Notes: generated by a model from the letters alone, not told the origin. A stretch of 64,000 bases of DNA from Xanthobacter agilis (GCF_021730435.1 NZ_JABWGX010000016.1:1-64000), one strand, 5' to 3'. Shown: positions 19,711 to 28,506, numbered from the stretch's first letter. A program made the numbers and translations.

Positions 19711-20088
19711 TCAGGCAAAAGCTGGAGGCGCGCGGGGCTGGCTGGGTCGGCGATGTTCGGCGACCCGCAGGCCGTCCCGCAGGATCACCCGGTACCGCAG
19801 CTCGATGGCGATGCGGTCCATGTGGGGTGTTTCGACCGGCGGTGGCAGCACCACCGCATCCACCCGCGAGAGGCACAGGGGACAGTGCGCGGCGGCCTTT
19901 TGTGGACCGTCGTCGTCGTTGCCGGAGGTTGCGCCGTTAACGCACAGGGGCATGGACAGGGACGATGCGCCGCCCACGAGGCTGGCGCCGAGCGCGGTCA
20001 TCAGCATCACCTGAAGCACGAGCGCGTACGCGGCGGCCCAAGCCACCGTGTGCTGCAACGCCTTCAATCGTGAATGCCGCCCGCGCAT
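19711..20088 (-). CDS. DUF2946-like membrane/periplasmic protein, probable copper-linked
   Basis: The 125-residue product has one N-terminal hydrophobic segment (TVAWAAAYALVLQVMLMTALGA, printed here only in part) and a lumenal part with AAHCPLCLSRV. The CPxC motif after a signal anchor is the mark of DUF2946 proteins, which often lie next to copper genes. The start at 20088 skips nine unlikely leader codons. It lies 181 bp upstream of the TonB receptor on the same strand, so the two are probably co-transcribed. Metal binding is inferred from the cysteines. Confidence 0.75.
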   Translation of the reverse strand: MRGRHSRLKALQHTVAWAAAYALVLQVMLMTALGASLVGGASSLSMPLCVNGATSGNDDDGPQKAAAHCPLCLSRVDAVVLPPPVETPHMDRIAIELRYRVILRDGLRVAEHRRPSQPRAPPAFA

Positions 20089-20396
20089 ATCCCGCTCCCC
20101 TTGGCTGGCTAACACAGGAGTTAACGAAAAGAAACGGCCTTCGGACCGGCGCCTTGCCGCGCCCCCATCGGGGCGGGCCGGCTGCGACGCGGCGTCCGGC
20201 CTTCACGCGGTGGCTTGACGGCAGTCGCGTGGCTCGCTCTGCTCCCGCTCATAGGGGGCGTCCGCCGCTTGCGGCGCGGGACGATCGGGGGCTCACGGGC
20301 GACCTTGGCGCGTCGGATGCGTCTTGCGGATGGCATGACGTCCGTGCGAAGCGGAGGCAGGATCGCGGCGCGATCTGGAACGAAGGGGGTGTCGCG
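20089..20396. other. Divergent control region of the copper locus
   Basis: About 308 bp separate the two divergent DUF2946-like genes and should contain both promoters. An AT-richer patch TTAACGAAAAGAAACGG at about 20122-20138 stands out from the GC-rich background. No clear palindrome or canonical promoter was identified. Confidence 0.45.
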
Positions 20397-20798
20397 GTGG
20401 CCACCGGTTCGGCATTCAGGATCATCGCGGGGCGGGGCTGGATCGCCCTTGCGGTGGCCTATGCGCTGGTGGTCCAGCTCGTCCTTGCCGGCGGCGCGGT
20501 CGCGCGCGCGGCGGGGCCGGACGGGGACGGCGTCTTCAGTTCGCTGCTCTGTCGCTCCAGCGTCGGAGCGGGTCGCGGTGATGCGCCGGCGTCCGGCGAT
20601 GTGCCCGCGTGCTGCCAGTTTGGATGCTGTATCCTCAATGTGATGGCGCCGGCGCCGCCCGCAGGGGTGTTCGCCGCCCCCGCGCGGGCCTTGGTTCGCG
20701 CGTCGCGCCGGGTCTCCGGCGGGGCCGCCGCTTTCTCCGGATGGCGGCGGATGGCGCACCGCGCGCGGGCCCCGCCGGCCGCCGTTGGCGCCATCTGA
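20397..20798 (+). CDS. Second DUF2946-like small membrane protein
   Basis: The 133-residue protein starts with a hydrophobic anchor (WIALAVAYALVVQLVLAGG), followed by a cysteine cluster PACCQFGCCILN near residues 78-89. The anchor strongly resembles that of the divergent DUF2946 gene at 19711-20088, although the CPxC is replaced by a CC...CC pattern. The GTG at 20397 has an AAGGGGG ribosome-binding site about eight bases upstream; start assignment is uncertain. It lies about 120 bp before the PCuAC gene on the same strand. Copper handling is inferred. Confidence 0.6.
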   Translation: MATGSAFRIIAGRGWIALAVAYALVVQLVLAGGAVARAAGPDGDGVFSSLLCRSSVGAGRGDAPASGDVPACCQFGCCILNVMAPAPPAGVFAAPARALVRASRRVSGGAAAFSGWRRMAHRARAPPAAVGAI

Positions 20799-20917
20799 AG
20801 CCTTCACCTTTTATTTCCCGAACCGTCGATGCCTCAAGCCGGTGGCAGAGCCGCCGCCCGCGTGGCGCTCACGGTCATGCCGCGCGACCCGCCAGCGGGC
20901 GCGCCAGGAGATCCATC

Positions 20918-21454
20918 ATGTCCCAACCGTTCCAGATGTTCCCTTCCGCCCATAAGGGCTTCTCCCTCAAGGGGCTTTTCATCGCGTCGGCGCTCTCGTT
21001 CGCGGTCGTGCCGATGGCGGCTCCGGTGCTGATGGCGCATGAGTACAAGGCCGGCAGCCTCGAGATCGATCATCCCTGGGCGCGCGCGACGCCCGATGGG
21101 GCCGCGGTCGGTGCCGGCTATGTGGTGCTGAAGAACACCGGCACCACCCCCGATCGCCTGGTGTCGGCCACGGCGCCTTTCGCGGGCCATGTGGAGATCC
21201 ACGAAATGGCCATGGCCAACGGCGTGATGACCATGCGCCCCCTGCCGGACGGACTTGCCATCCCCGCCGGCGGGACGGTGACGCTGAAGCCCGGCTCCTA
21301 CCACATCATGTTCATGGAGCTGAAGCAGCCCCTGAAGGCCGGCGAGCTGCTGGACGGCACCCTGACCTTCGAGAAGGCGGGCACCGTGCCCGTCAAGTTC
21401 AAGGTGGAGCCGGTGGGCGCCGCCTCCTCGGGGCACGATCACTCGGGCCACTGA
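20918..21454 (+). CDS. PCuAC-family periplasmic copper chaperone
   Basis: The 178-residue protein has an N-terminal export segment (LFIASALSFAVVPMAAPVLMA) and a PCuAC (DUF461) domain. The copper site is H95, M106, H129 and M131 (HEMAMANGVMTM ... SYHIMFM), fitting the H(M)x10M...HxM pattern. Family members carry Cu(I) to cytochrome oxidase, often together with Sco proteins. A His-rich tail (GHDHSGH) may bind more metal. An AGGAGATCC ribosome-binding site precedes the ATG. With the TonB receptor and DUF2946 genes it resembles the Bradyrhizobium pcu copper-uptake locus. Confidence 0.9.
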   Translation: MSQPFQMFPSAHKGFSLKGLFIASALSFAVVPMAAPVLMAHEYKAGSLEIDHPWARATPDGAAVGAGYVVLKNTGTTPDRLVSATAPFAGHVEIHEMAMANGVMTMRPLPDGLAIPAGGTVTLKPGSYHIMFMELKQPLKAGELLDGTLTFEKAGTVPVKFKVEPVGAASSGHDHSGH

Positions 21455-21654
21455 CGCGGGACCGCTGGGGCGCCTCCGCCGGCGCGCGGCGCACGGCGCA
21501 CGGCGCACGCTGGAGCGGCTTTGCGCGACAGTGCTGAAAACAACCTCCGGCCCGCGTTCGTGCGGCGCGGGCCGGGGCTCGCCGGTTTGGGGCCGGTCCC
21601 GGCGGGGATGGCCCCGAAGCGGGGGCGGCACAAGGGACGAGGACGGCGGCGGCG

Positions 21655-22908
21655 TCAGCCGGCGCGCCGCTCCGGTTGCGCGGGCGGGTGCATCTTCCCG
21701 CCGACCGCTCCGGCCCCGCCGCTGAGGCCGTTGCCGCCATAGAGCCACTCCACCGCGTCATACCAATCCTCGCCGGTGTAGGAGCGCATGATGGTGTTGC
21801 GCAGGGCCGCATGGGCGCCAGCGGGGTGGTAGATGTGCTCGCCGATGGCCCGCGATTGGAGCTGAATGCGCGCGGTGCGCAGCACCCGCAGGTGCTGATA
21901 GGCTTTCAGCGCCGTCTCCAGATCGCCGGGGTGGCTGTCCACGCAATGGGCGAGGGCCACGGCGTCCTCCATGGCCATGCAGGCGCCCTGGGCGAAATAT
22001 TGCAATTGGGGATGGGCGGCGTCGCCCAGCAGCGCCACGCGGCCCTCGGTCCAGCGTTCAATCGGGTCGCGGTCGCACAAGACCCAGAGCTTCCAGTCGG
22101 CGCCGTGGCGGATGATCTTCTGCGCCCGCGGGTGCACATGGGTGAAGCTCTGCATTACCTCGTCAGCCGTCACCGGCTTGCCGGCCACCGGCTCCGGCGC
22201 GTCGTTGTGGCAGGTGACGACCAGGTTGAAGACCTTCCAGCCCGACAGCGGGTAATGCACGATGTGACACTTCGGTCCCGCCCACAGGGTGGCGGCGTTC
22301 CAGCGCAGATCCTCCGGCATCTGCGCGGTGGGGATCACGGAGCGGTAGGTGGTGTGGCCCGACACCCGCGGCGTGCCGTCGCCCACCAGTTGTTGGCGTA
22401 CACTGGAGCGCAGTCCGTCGGCGCCGATGAGGGCGAGGCCCCGCTCGGGGCCCGCGGCAAGGCGGGCGCTTACCCCGCTCTCGTCCTGGTCATAGCCCAG
22501 CACCTCGCTGCTGGTGCGCAGCTCGATCAGGGGACTGGCCTGGCAGGCGCGCAGCAGCACGCCGTAGAGATCGCCCCGATGGATCACCCCATAGGGGTTG
22601 CCGAAGCGCCGGCGAAACGGCTCGTCGAGCATGATGTGGGTGATTTCCTCGGCGGTGAGCGCATCCATCAGCCGCAGCCGGTCGATATAGACCGCCACCG
22701 CCCGCGCGGCATCGCCGACGCCGAGGGCATCGAAGGAGTGAAAGGCGTTGGGGCCGAGCTGGATGCCGGCGCCGATTTCGCCGAGCACCGGCGCCTTCTC
22801 CAGGACCAGGCTGGCGACCCCCTTGCGGGCAAGGCCGAGGGCCGCGGCGAGGCCGCCGATGCCGCCGCCGGAAATGAGCATGCGGGGGGGCGTGTTGTGA
22901 CCGCTCAT
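21655..22908 (-). CDS. FAD-dependent aromatic hydroxylase, probably 3-hydroxybenzoate 6-monooxygenase
   Basis: The 417-residue flavoprotein is a class A monooxygenase: FAD-binding SGGGIGGLAAAL (13-24), the DG motif IGADGLRSSVR and the GD motif ALLGDAAHPQLQYFAQGA. It lies immediately downstream of genes for gentisate breakdown, so hydroxylation of 3-hydroxybenzoate to gentisate (2,5-dihydroxybenzoate) is the best guess. Salicylate 1-hydroxylase is related, but it yields catechol and would not feed the neighbouring enzymes. It is the last gene of the minus-strand operon. Confidence 0.82.
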   Translation of the reverse strand: MSGHNTPPRMLISGGGIGGLAAALGLARKGVASLVLEKAPVLGEIGAGIQLGPNAFHSFDALGVGDAARAVAVYIDRLRLMDALTAEEITHIMLDEPFRRRFGNPYGVIHRGDLYGVLLRACQASPLIELRTSSEVLGYDQDESGVSARLAAGPERGLALIGADGLRSSVRQQLVGDGTPRVSGHTTYRSVIPTAQMPEDLRWNAATLWAGPKCHIVHYPLSGWKVFNLVVTCHNDAPEPVAGKPVTADEVMQSFTHVHPRAQKIIRHGADWKLWVLCDRDPIERWTEGRVALLGDAAHPQLQYFAQGACMAMEDAVALAHCVDSHPGDLETALKAYQHLRVLRTARIQLQSRAIGEHIYHPAGAHAALRNTIMRSYTGEDWYDAVEWLYGGNGLSGGAGAVGGKMHPPAQPERRAG

Positions 22909-22952
22909 GGCGTGTCCTCCGATTTCATTTTGATTTTGGAAAGGTCCGGCCT

Positions 22953-23633
22953 TCAGGGTTCGGCGTCGGGCTGCGCGTCCGGATGGGCCGCCGCGAAGGC
23001 GGGGAGCGCGGCCAGCGCGGCGTCGATGGCGGCCAGCCGGGGCACGGCCGAGAGATCGCAGCCGAACCGCCGGGCATTGTGCATCTGCGGCACCAGGCAG
23101 ATGTCGGCGAGGCCGGGGGCGTCACCGAAGCAGAAGCGGCCCTGGCCGTTGCGCGCCAGCAGTGCTTCGCAGGCGAGGAGGCCCTCGCCGACCCAATGGC
23201 GGTACCATTGATCCACGGTCGCTTGATCGTGGCCGAGCGGCCCCTTGAGATAGGCGAGCACCCGCAGGTTGTTGAGCGGATGGATCTCGGCGGCGATGGC
23301 GAGGGCGAAGGCGCGCACCTGGGCGCGCGCCAGCGGATCCCGCGGCAGCAGCGGCGGGGCGGGGTGGGTCTCCTCCAGCCATTCGATGATGGCGAGCGAC
23401 TGGGTGAGGGCGGTGCCGTCCACCTCCAGCGCCGGCACCAGGCGTTGTGGATTCACCGCGACGTAGTCGGGGCGGAGGTGTTCGCCGCCGCCGCGCCGCA
23501 GGTGCACCGGCACGAGCGCCGGCGCCACCCCCTTGAGATTGAAGGCGATACGGCAGCGGTAGGACGCCGACGAGCGGAAATAGCCGAAGAAGCGCAGCGC
23601 GGGCTCGGCCTGGGGGCGCGGGGCGAGGCTCAT
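22953..23633 (-). CDS. Maleylpyruvate isomerase, glutathione-dependent (zeta GST type)
   Basis: The 226-residue protein is a zeta-class glutathione transferase. The active-site motif FFGYFRSSASYRCRIAFNLK (15-34) has the SSxxxR-I pattern of maleylacetoacetate/maleylpyruvate isomerases, and NPQRLVPALEVDG and LTQSLAIIEWLEE complete the thioredoxin-like domain. It converts maleylpyruvate from gentisate ring cleavage to fumarylpyruvate. The ATG at 23633 overlaps the end of the upstream hydrolase gene by 4 bp. Maleylacetoacetate isomerase is the alternative but the neighbours favour gentisate. Confidence 0.88.
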   Translation of the reverse strand: MSLAPRPQAEPALRFFGYFRSSASYRCRIAFNLKGVAPALVPVHLRRGGGEHLRPDYVAVNPQRLVPALEVDGTALTQSLAIIEWLEETHPAPPLLPRDPLARAQVRAFALAIAAEIHPLNNLRVLAYLKGPLGHDQATVDQWYRHWVGEGLLACEALLARNGQGRFCFGDAPGLADICLVPQMHNARRFGCDLSAVPRLAAIDAALAALPAFAAAHPDAQPDAEP

Positions 23634-24358
23634 GCTTCGGCGGGCCCGATGGCGAGCCGTACCGGCTGAAGGCCGTCGATGGTGCCTTCCAGCCGGGCGC
23701 CCGGCAGCACCGCGCCGACGCCGGCGGGCGTTCCGGTATAGATCAGGTCTCCCGGCGCAAGGTGATAGTATTTCGACAGATGCGAGACCAGCTCGGCGAC
23801 GCTCCACACAAGGTCGGAAAGATGCGCCTCCTGGCGCGCCGTGCCATCCACGGTGAGGGCGATGCGCTGCGGACCCACGGCGCCGAACGCGGCGGCCGGG
23901 GTGATCGGGGCGATGACCGCCGATTGCTCGAACGCCTTGCCCAGATCCCAGGGCCGCCCCTTGGCGCGGGCATCGAGCTGCAGGTCGCGGCGCGTCATGT
24001 CGAGCCCGCAGGCATAGCCGAACACGGCGTTGAGCGCGTCGGCTTCCGGCACGCGGAACGCCGGCGCGCCCAGCGCCACCACCAGCTCCATTTCGTAATG
24101 GTAATTGGCGGTGCCCGGCGGATAGGCGATCACCGCGTCCGAGGGCGCGATGGCGGTGGCCGGCTTGGTGAAATAGAATGGCGCTTCGCGATCCACGGCG
24201 TGGCCCATCTCCCGGGCGTGTTCCGCATAATTGCGGCCGACGCAGAAGATGCGGTGGACCGGATAGAGCGCGGTGCTGCCGGTGACGGGAACCAGCGGCA
24301 GGGCCGGGGCCGGAAACAGCAAAGGCGGGGCCTGCATCGCGGGCGTGGGGGTGTTCAT
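23630..24358 (-). CDS. Fumarylpyruvate hydrolase (FAH family)
   Basis: The 242-residue protein carries the FAH fold marks IFCVGRNYAEHAREMG (about 37-52), FTKPATAI, the metal-binding acids in YHYEMELVVALG and LIYTGTPAGVGAV near the C terminus. It splits fumarylpyruvate into fumarate and pyruvate, the final step of the glutathione-dependent gentisate route. It overlaps both neighbours (ATGA-type overlaps with the isomerase and the dioxygenase), showing a coupled operon. Confidence 0.9.
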   Translation of the reverse strand: MNTPTPAMQAPPLLFPAPALPLVPVTGSTALYPVHRIFCVGRNYAEHAREMGHAVDREAPFYFTKPATAIAPSDAVIAYPPGTANYHYEMELVVALGAPAFRVPEADALNAVFGYACGLDMTRRDLQLDARAKGRPWDLGKAFEQSAVIAPITPAAAFGAVGPQRIALTVDGTARQEAHLSDLVWSVAELVSHLSKYYHLAPGDLIYTGTPAGVGAVLPGARLEGTIDGLQPVRLAIGPAEA

Positions 24359-25407
24359 GACCGGGGGCGCTCCTCGTAATAGCCAAGCCGCTCCTGTAGC
24401 GGCCGATCATGGATGCGGATCAGGAACGCGGGCTCCGCGCCTGCCGCCGCGTGGGTGATGTCGGCGAAGACCGGCGCGGAGAAGGTGTCCGCCGGGCCGA
24501 AGGCGAAGCGCTCGCCGTTCACCACCGCGGTGCCGCGTCCGCCCACCACATGGAACACGGCGCTGGTGGAGCGGCGGGCCGGCGCCACCGTCTCGCCGGG
24601 GCGCAGCATCATGGCGGTGAAGCCCAGGGTGGGCAGGCAGCTTTCGCCGGTCTCGGGGTTCACATAGTCGAGCTCGGTGGCCTCGCCCGATGGGCCAAGG
24701 TCGGCAAGGCGCCGCAGCGCCGCCTCGGTGCGGGCCCAGGGATAGCGCAGCATGGGATAGCGCGCGGCCGGGGCGCGGCCGTGCCGCCGGCTGGGCACGA
24801 GGCCGGAGGCGAGATATTCGGCCTCGCACGCATCCGGCCGGTTGCGCGGGGCCTGTAAGGGCGCTTCCTCCGCATAGGAACCTTCGAGATAGACGAACAG
24901 CGGCAGATCGAGGGCATCCAGCCAGATCACCGGCTCGGTGCCGGCATGGCCATGGTCGTGCCAGGCGCCGCCGGGGGTAAGCACCAGGTCGCCGCGATGC
25001 ATGGGGCATTTCTCGCCGTCCACGACCGTATAGGCACCTTCGCCCTCGACGATGATGCGGGCGGCGCTCGGGGTGTGGCGATGGGCCGGCGCGGTCTCGC
25101 CGGGCAGCAGCAATTGCATGCCGGCATAGATGACCGGGGCGGCCTGCATGGCGCCCGCGCCACGGCCGGGATCGGTGAGCACCAGGACCCGGCGCTCGGC
25201 CTTTTCCACCGGCGTGAGGGCGCCGGCCTCCAGCAGCAGTGGCCGCAGCTCGGAAAAGCGCCACAGATGCGGCAGCGTCACCGGACGCGGCCCGCCGTGG
25301 GGCAGTACATCGCGCATCATCGGCCATAGCGGCGCGAGGCTGTTGCGCGCCAAGGCGGCGCGATAGGCGAGCGGCAGCTCATCCAGGGTGCCGAGGGCCA
25401 TGCCCAT
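24355..25407 (-). CDS. Gentisate 1,2-dioxygenase
   Basis: The 350-residue bicupin has the Fe(II) ligands H109 and H111 (PAHRHTPSAARI) and a third His in GGAWHDHGH (H150/H152), typical of gentisate dioxygenase. The second cupin is degenerate. It opens the ring of gentisate to maleylpyruvate. It is the first gene of the minus-strand cluster, behind an AT-rich promoter region. The later isomerase and hydrolase genes overlap it and each other. Confidence 0.92.
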   Translation of the reverse strand: MGMALGTLDELPLAYRAALARNSLAPLWPMMRDVLPHGGPRPVTLPHLWRFSELRPLLLEAGALTPVEKAERRVLVLTDPGRGAGAMQAAPVIYAGMQLLLPGETAPAHRHTPSAARIIVEGEGAYTVVDGEKCPMHRGDLVLTPGGAWHDHGHAGTEPVIWLDALDLPLFVYLEGSYAEEAPLQAPRNRPDACEAEYLASGLVPSRRHGRAPAARYPMLRYPWARTEAALRRLADLGPSGEATELDYVNPETGESCLPTLGFTAMMLRPGETVAPARRSTSAVFHVVGGRGTAVVNGERFAFGPADTFSAPVFADITHAAAGAEPAFLIRIHDRPLQERLGYYEERPRS

Positions 25408-25440
25408 CCCTTCCTCCCGATCATCGTTGGGTTATTAGTT

Positions 25441-25469
25441 ATAATACTGATGATAAGCATACTGTCTAA
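25441..25469 (-). promoter_or_regulatory. Candidate sigma-70 promoter of gentisate cluster 1
   Basis: On the minus strand TTAGAC (25464-25469) and TATTAT (25441-25446) are separated by exactly 17 bp, 34 bp before the gentisate dioxygenase start. The tract is strikingly AT-rich for this genome. The adjacent marR gene, transcribed from the same strand upstream, is the natural candidate to control it. Confidence 0.55.
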
Positions 25470-25546
25470 TATCCCGCAAGCGACGTTTGCGGTCGGTGCG
25501 GATGCTGGCGCGTCCATGGTTGCCGGAGCACGGGGCCGGGGCGCGT

Positions 25547-26167
25547 TCAGAGCCGACGGGGCGTGGCCGGTTGCGTGGGCGCCGCGCTCAGGGGCGGGGC
25601 CGGACGGGTGGGCGTGCGGCTTAATTCATTGGTGGCATGCACCAATTTTGTCATGAGGCGGACCAGCGTCGCCTGCTCGGCGGCGGCGAGCGGTGCCATC
25701 AGCCGGTCCTGCACCTGCCGCACCGGCGCGACGAGGCTGCGCAGCAGCGCCACGCCCTCGGCGGTGATGGAGAGCTGCCGCACCCGCCGGTCGCTGGGGG
25801 AGGTGATGCGGTGAATGAGGCCCTTGGCCTCAAGCCGCTCCACCACGCCGCCGATGGTGGTGCGGTCATAGCCGATGACGCCCGCGAGCGAAGCCTGATC
25901 GATGCCCGCGTGGGCTTCCACCGTGGCCAAGGCGGCATATTGAACCGGAGTGAGATCAGCGCCGACGCGGTCGATTTCTTCCGCGAACAGCGCCACCGCC
26001 ACCTGATGCAGGCGACGGACGAGGTGCCCCGGCAACCCTTCCAGCTCCAGGCCGCCGCGATCGGTTGCCGGCGCGGGGGCGCGGCCCGGGGCGGCGGCGC
26101 GGGTCTTCTGCGTCTTTGGCGTTTTGGGCGTTTTGGGCACGGCGGGCTTCCGGTGGTGACGGGGCAC
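25547..26167 (-). CDS. MarR-family transcriptional regulator
   Basis: The winged-helix domain is clear: LTPVQYAALATVEAHAGID, SLAGVIGYDRTTIGGVVERL (recognition helix) and GLIHRITSPSDRRVRQLSIT (the wing with the DxRxR). About 155 residues are confidently MarR. The start is uncertain: GTG at 26167 gives 206 residues with a low-complexity KTPKTPKTQKT leader, while an ATG at 26314 would add an improbable extension. It is probably a repressor of the gentisate operon relieved by an aromatic ligand; inferred from position. Confidence 0.82.
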   Translation of the reverse strand: MPRHHRKPAVPKTPKTPKTQKTRAAAPGRAPAPATDRGGLELEGLPGHLVRRLHQVAVALFAEEIDRVGADLTPVQYAALATVEAHAGIDQASLAGVIGYDRTTIGGVVERLEAKGLIHRITSPSDRRVRQLSITAEGVALLRSLVAPVRQVQDRLMAPLAAAEQATLVRLMTKLVHATNELSRTPTRPAPPLSAAPTQPATPRRL

Positions 26168-26447
26168 TGTCCCAGAAGCGCCCCACCCGGTCCACCCGGC
26201 CTTTCGCCCCACCGCTTCGGGGTTCGGGCACAGGTTCGCGCTGTTGCGGTGCAGTGTCGAAATGATCTTGCGGTGGGCGACAATTTGCGCGCACTCTGGG
26301 ATCATGACATTCATTTTCGTCTTCCGCGGCCGGTCTTCTTCTTGAAATCGACAGGCCGGGGCGGTCGCCTTCGGGCCGCGCGGAGCAGGCGCGCGCGGCT
26401 GCGGCGGACCGGTGCGGCATCGCCGACAGCACATCATGGGAAGGCCG

Positions 26448-27398
26448 ATGAAGTTCGAGGATCTCGACGCATTCGTTCATGTGGCGCAGCAACAGGGCTT
26501 TTCGCGCGCGGCGAGCCGGATGCGGGTGGCGCAATCGGCGCTCAGCCGGCGCGTGACGCGGCTGGAGCATCAGCTCGGCGTGCAACTGTTCTCGCGCCAT
26601 GGGCGCGGCGTGCAGCTCACCGAGCACGGCACCGCCTTGCTGGAGCGGGCCGCGGGATTGATGGCGGAGCTGAAATCCATCCGCTCCGACCTGCTCGCCC
26701 ATGCGGCGGAGCCGCGCGGCGAGGTTTCCATCGCCCTCACGCCCACCACGGCGCAGGTGCTGGTGCCGCGGCTGGTGCTGGAGCTGCGGCGGCATTTCCC
26801 GCAGATCAAGCTCATGGTGCGCGAGGGCTTCAGCGGCTTCATCCACGGCTGGGTCGCGGAAGGGGGCATCGACCTTGCGGTGCTCTACAATCCGGAGCCG
26901 AATGCGGAGCTGGAGATCGTGCCGCTCCTGAACGAGCCGCTTTATCTGGTCGCCCCCCGCGCGCGCGGCGCGTTGCCGGAGCTACCCTTGCGCAATGGCC
27001 ATGTTCCGGTGCGCGCGCTGGGCACGCTGCCGCTGATCCTGCCCAGCCATGCCCACAGCCTGCGCAGCCTTCTGGAACGCCTCGCCGCCGAGCGGCGGTT
27101 CGCCCTCGACGTGGTCAACGAAATTGACGGCATGCGCGCCATCAAGGGCATGGTGGAGGCGGGCCTCGGCTACACCGTGTTCAGTTATGCCGGCGTCTAT
27201 GAGGAGGTGAATGCCGGCACGCTGGAGATCATTCCCCTGGCCCCGCGCCTCGGCTGGGAGCTGGCGCTGGTGGAGCGCAAGCTGCAGGCGCAGACGCGGG
27301 CCCTCACCGAGGTGCGGCGCATGATCTTGCAGCAAATCCACGTGCTGCGCGAGCGTGGCTTCTGGCGGGGCGAGCTGCGCGTCGTCACCGGCGCCTGA
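26448..27398 (+). CDS. LysR-family transcriptional regulator
   Basis: The 316-residue protein starts with a LysR HTH (MKFEDLDAFVHVAQQQGFSR, AQSALSRRVTRLE) and continues into the type 2 periplasmic-binding-protein-like effector domain. It is divergent from the MarR gene. GGGAAGG six bases before the ATG at 26448 supports this start; ATG at 26436 is the alternative. The C-terminal domain resembles CynR/NAC-type LysR proteins. Target genes are not evident; gentisate cluster 1 is closest. Confidence 0.88.
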   Translation: MKFEDLDAFVHVAQQQGFSRAASRMRVAQSALSRRVTRLEHQLGVQLFSRHGRGVQLTEHGTALLERAAGLMAELKSIRSDLLAHAAEPRGEVSIALTPTTAQVLVPRLVLELRRHFPQIKLMVREGFSGFIHGWVAEGGIDLAVLYNPEPNAELEIVPLLNEPLYLVAPRARGALPELPLRNGHVPVRALGTLPLILPSHAHSLRSLLERLAAERRFALDVVNEIDGMRAIKGMVEAGLGYTVFSYAGVYEEVNAGTLEIIPLAPRLGWELALVERKLQAQTRALTEVRRMILQQIHVLRERGFWRGELRVVTGA

Positions 27399-27413
27399 GG
27401 GCGCGCGGCCGGG

Positions 27414-28427
27414 TCATTGGTTCACCACGCGCAGGCCGAGGCGCTCCGGCGGCGGCGCGGCGCACAGGACTTCGGCTTCAAACCTGGCTTTGGCGTCAAG
27501 CCTCGCTTCGGCTTCAAGTCCGGCCTTGGCATGGTGGCTCCTCACATATTGCGCGAAGGCGAGGGCGGCGCGGATCGGCTTGCGCTTGGGCGACAGGGCG
27601 CAGTGCACCGTCATGGCGAGGCGCGGCCCCTCCACCGGCAGGCGCACCAGCGTTCCGGCCGTCACCGCGCCCTCGGCCAATTGGTCGGGGCCGCAGAAGA
27701 TGCCGAGCCCGCGGATGGCCAGCTCCTGCACCATCAGGCCCTCCTGCACCTGGTAGGCCACCGCATAGTCCTCGACCCCGGCATCCGTGAGCATGGCGTG
27801 CACCATCTGGCCGAAGCGGCCGGCACGGCGGCTGGTGATGAAGGGGTGGCGGCGCAGCTCCGCCGGCGCGACGCTGACGCATGACGCCAAGGGATGGTCC
27901 GGCGCGGCGAAGAAGGAAAAGCGCTCCTCCCCCACCGGCTCGCACGGCAGATCGGGCACCACCCCATGGGCCAGCAGCAGGCCGATGTCGGAGCGGCCCT
28001 CCTGGAGATCCTCCACCACGGTTTCGTAGCGGCTGGTGTTGACGCTGAAATCGATGTTCCGGTTGTTCTTCGCGAACTCGGCGAACGGGGCGCACAGCCA
28101 GCCGGGGGCAAGGCCCCGCTGGCAGGTGATGGCGAGCGGGGTGAGTTTGACCTGCTCGGTGGCGAGCGCCAGCTCCCGGGAGAGCGCCTCCGCCTTGTCC
28201 AGCAGCTCGAGGCCCCGCTCATACAGTCGCCGGCCCTGCTCGGTGAGGCTCGACATGGTGCCCTTGCGCCGCAGGAACAGGGCGCTGCGGGTCTGCCGCT
28301 CCAGTGCTTGGATGTGGTTGCTGACCGATGGATGGGAGATGCCGAGCCGCTCGGCGGCGGCCGCGAAGCTGCCGGCCTCGACCACGGTCACGAACACATG
28401 GAGCTTGCGAAAGGTTGACGGAAACAC
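27414..28427 (-). CDS. LysR-family transcriptional regulator with repetitive C-terminal tail
   Basis: The LysR HTH spans STFRKLHVFVTVVEAGSF and ISHPSVSNHIQALERQ, followed by the effector domain (SDIGLLLAHG, AIRGLGIFCGPDQLA). A GTG at 28427 with GGGGAGG seven bases upstream gives 337 residues and the normal LysR N terminus. The last 40 residues contain a six-residue repeat (AKAGLE-AEARLD-AKARFE-AE) not usual for the family. It is divergent from the muconate-cycloisomerase-like gene, so it may regulate that operon (inferred). Confidence 0.86.
   Translation of the reverse strand: MFPSTFRKLHVFVTVVEAGSFAAAAERLGISHPSVSNHIQALERQTRSALFLRRKGTMSSLTEQGRRLYERGLELLDKAEALSRELALATEQVKLTPLAITCQRGLAPGWLCAPFAEFAKNNRNIDFSVNTSRYETVVEDLQEGRSDIGLLLAHGVVPDLPCEPVGEERFSFFAAPDHPLASCVSVAPAELRRHPFITSRRAGRFGQMVHAMLTDAGVEDYAVAYQVQEGLMVQELAIRGLGIFCGPDQLAEGAVTAGTLVRLPVEGPRLAMTVHCALSPKRKPIRAALAFAQYVRSHHAKAGLEAEARLDAKARFEAEVLCAAPPPERLGLRVVNQ
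27474..27527 (-). repeat. Three imperfect 18-bp tandem repeats in the lysR 3' end
   Basis: Units at 27474-27491, 27492-27509 and 27510-27527 share GGC-TCAA-CC-G-CTT and encode the six-residue repeat A-(K/E)-A-(G/R)-(L/F)-(E/D) of the LysR tail. They are in frame, so length variation would not disrupt the protein. Confidence 0.65.
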
Positions 28428-28506
28428 GCGATGCCTCCCCACGGCGGATCGCCCCGTGTTGGCCCCGGAGCGGTGTTGAGCGCATCCTAGCACAGTAAAA
28501 TTCCAA

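Noticed and set aside
21488-21509. GC-rich 7-bp tandem repeat (GCACGGC, about 2.7 units)
   Set aside because: Too short and too GC-biased to be distinguished from chance.
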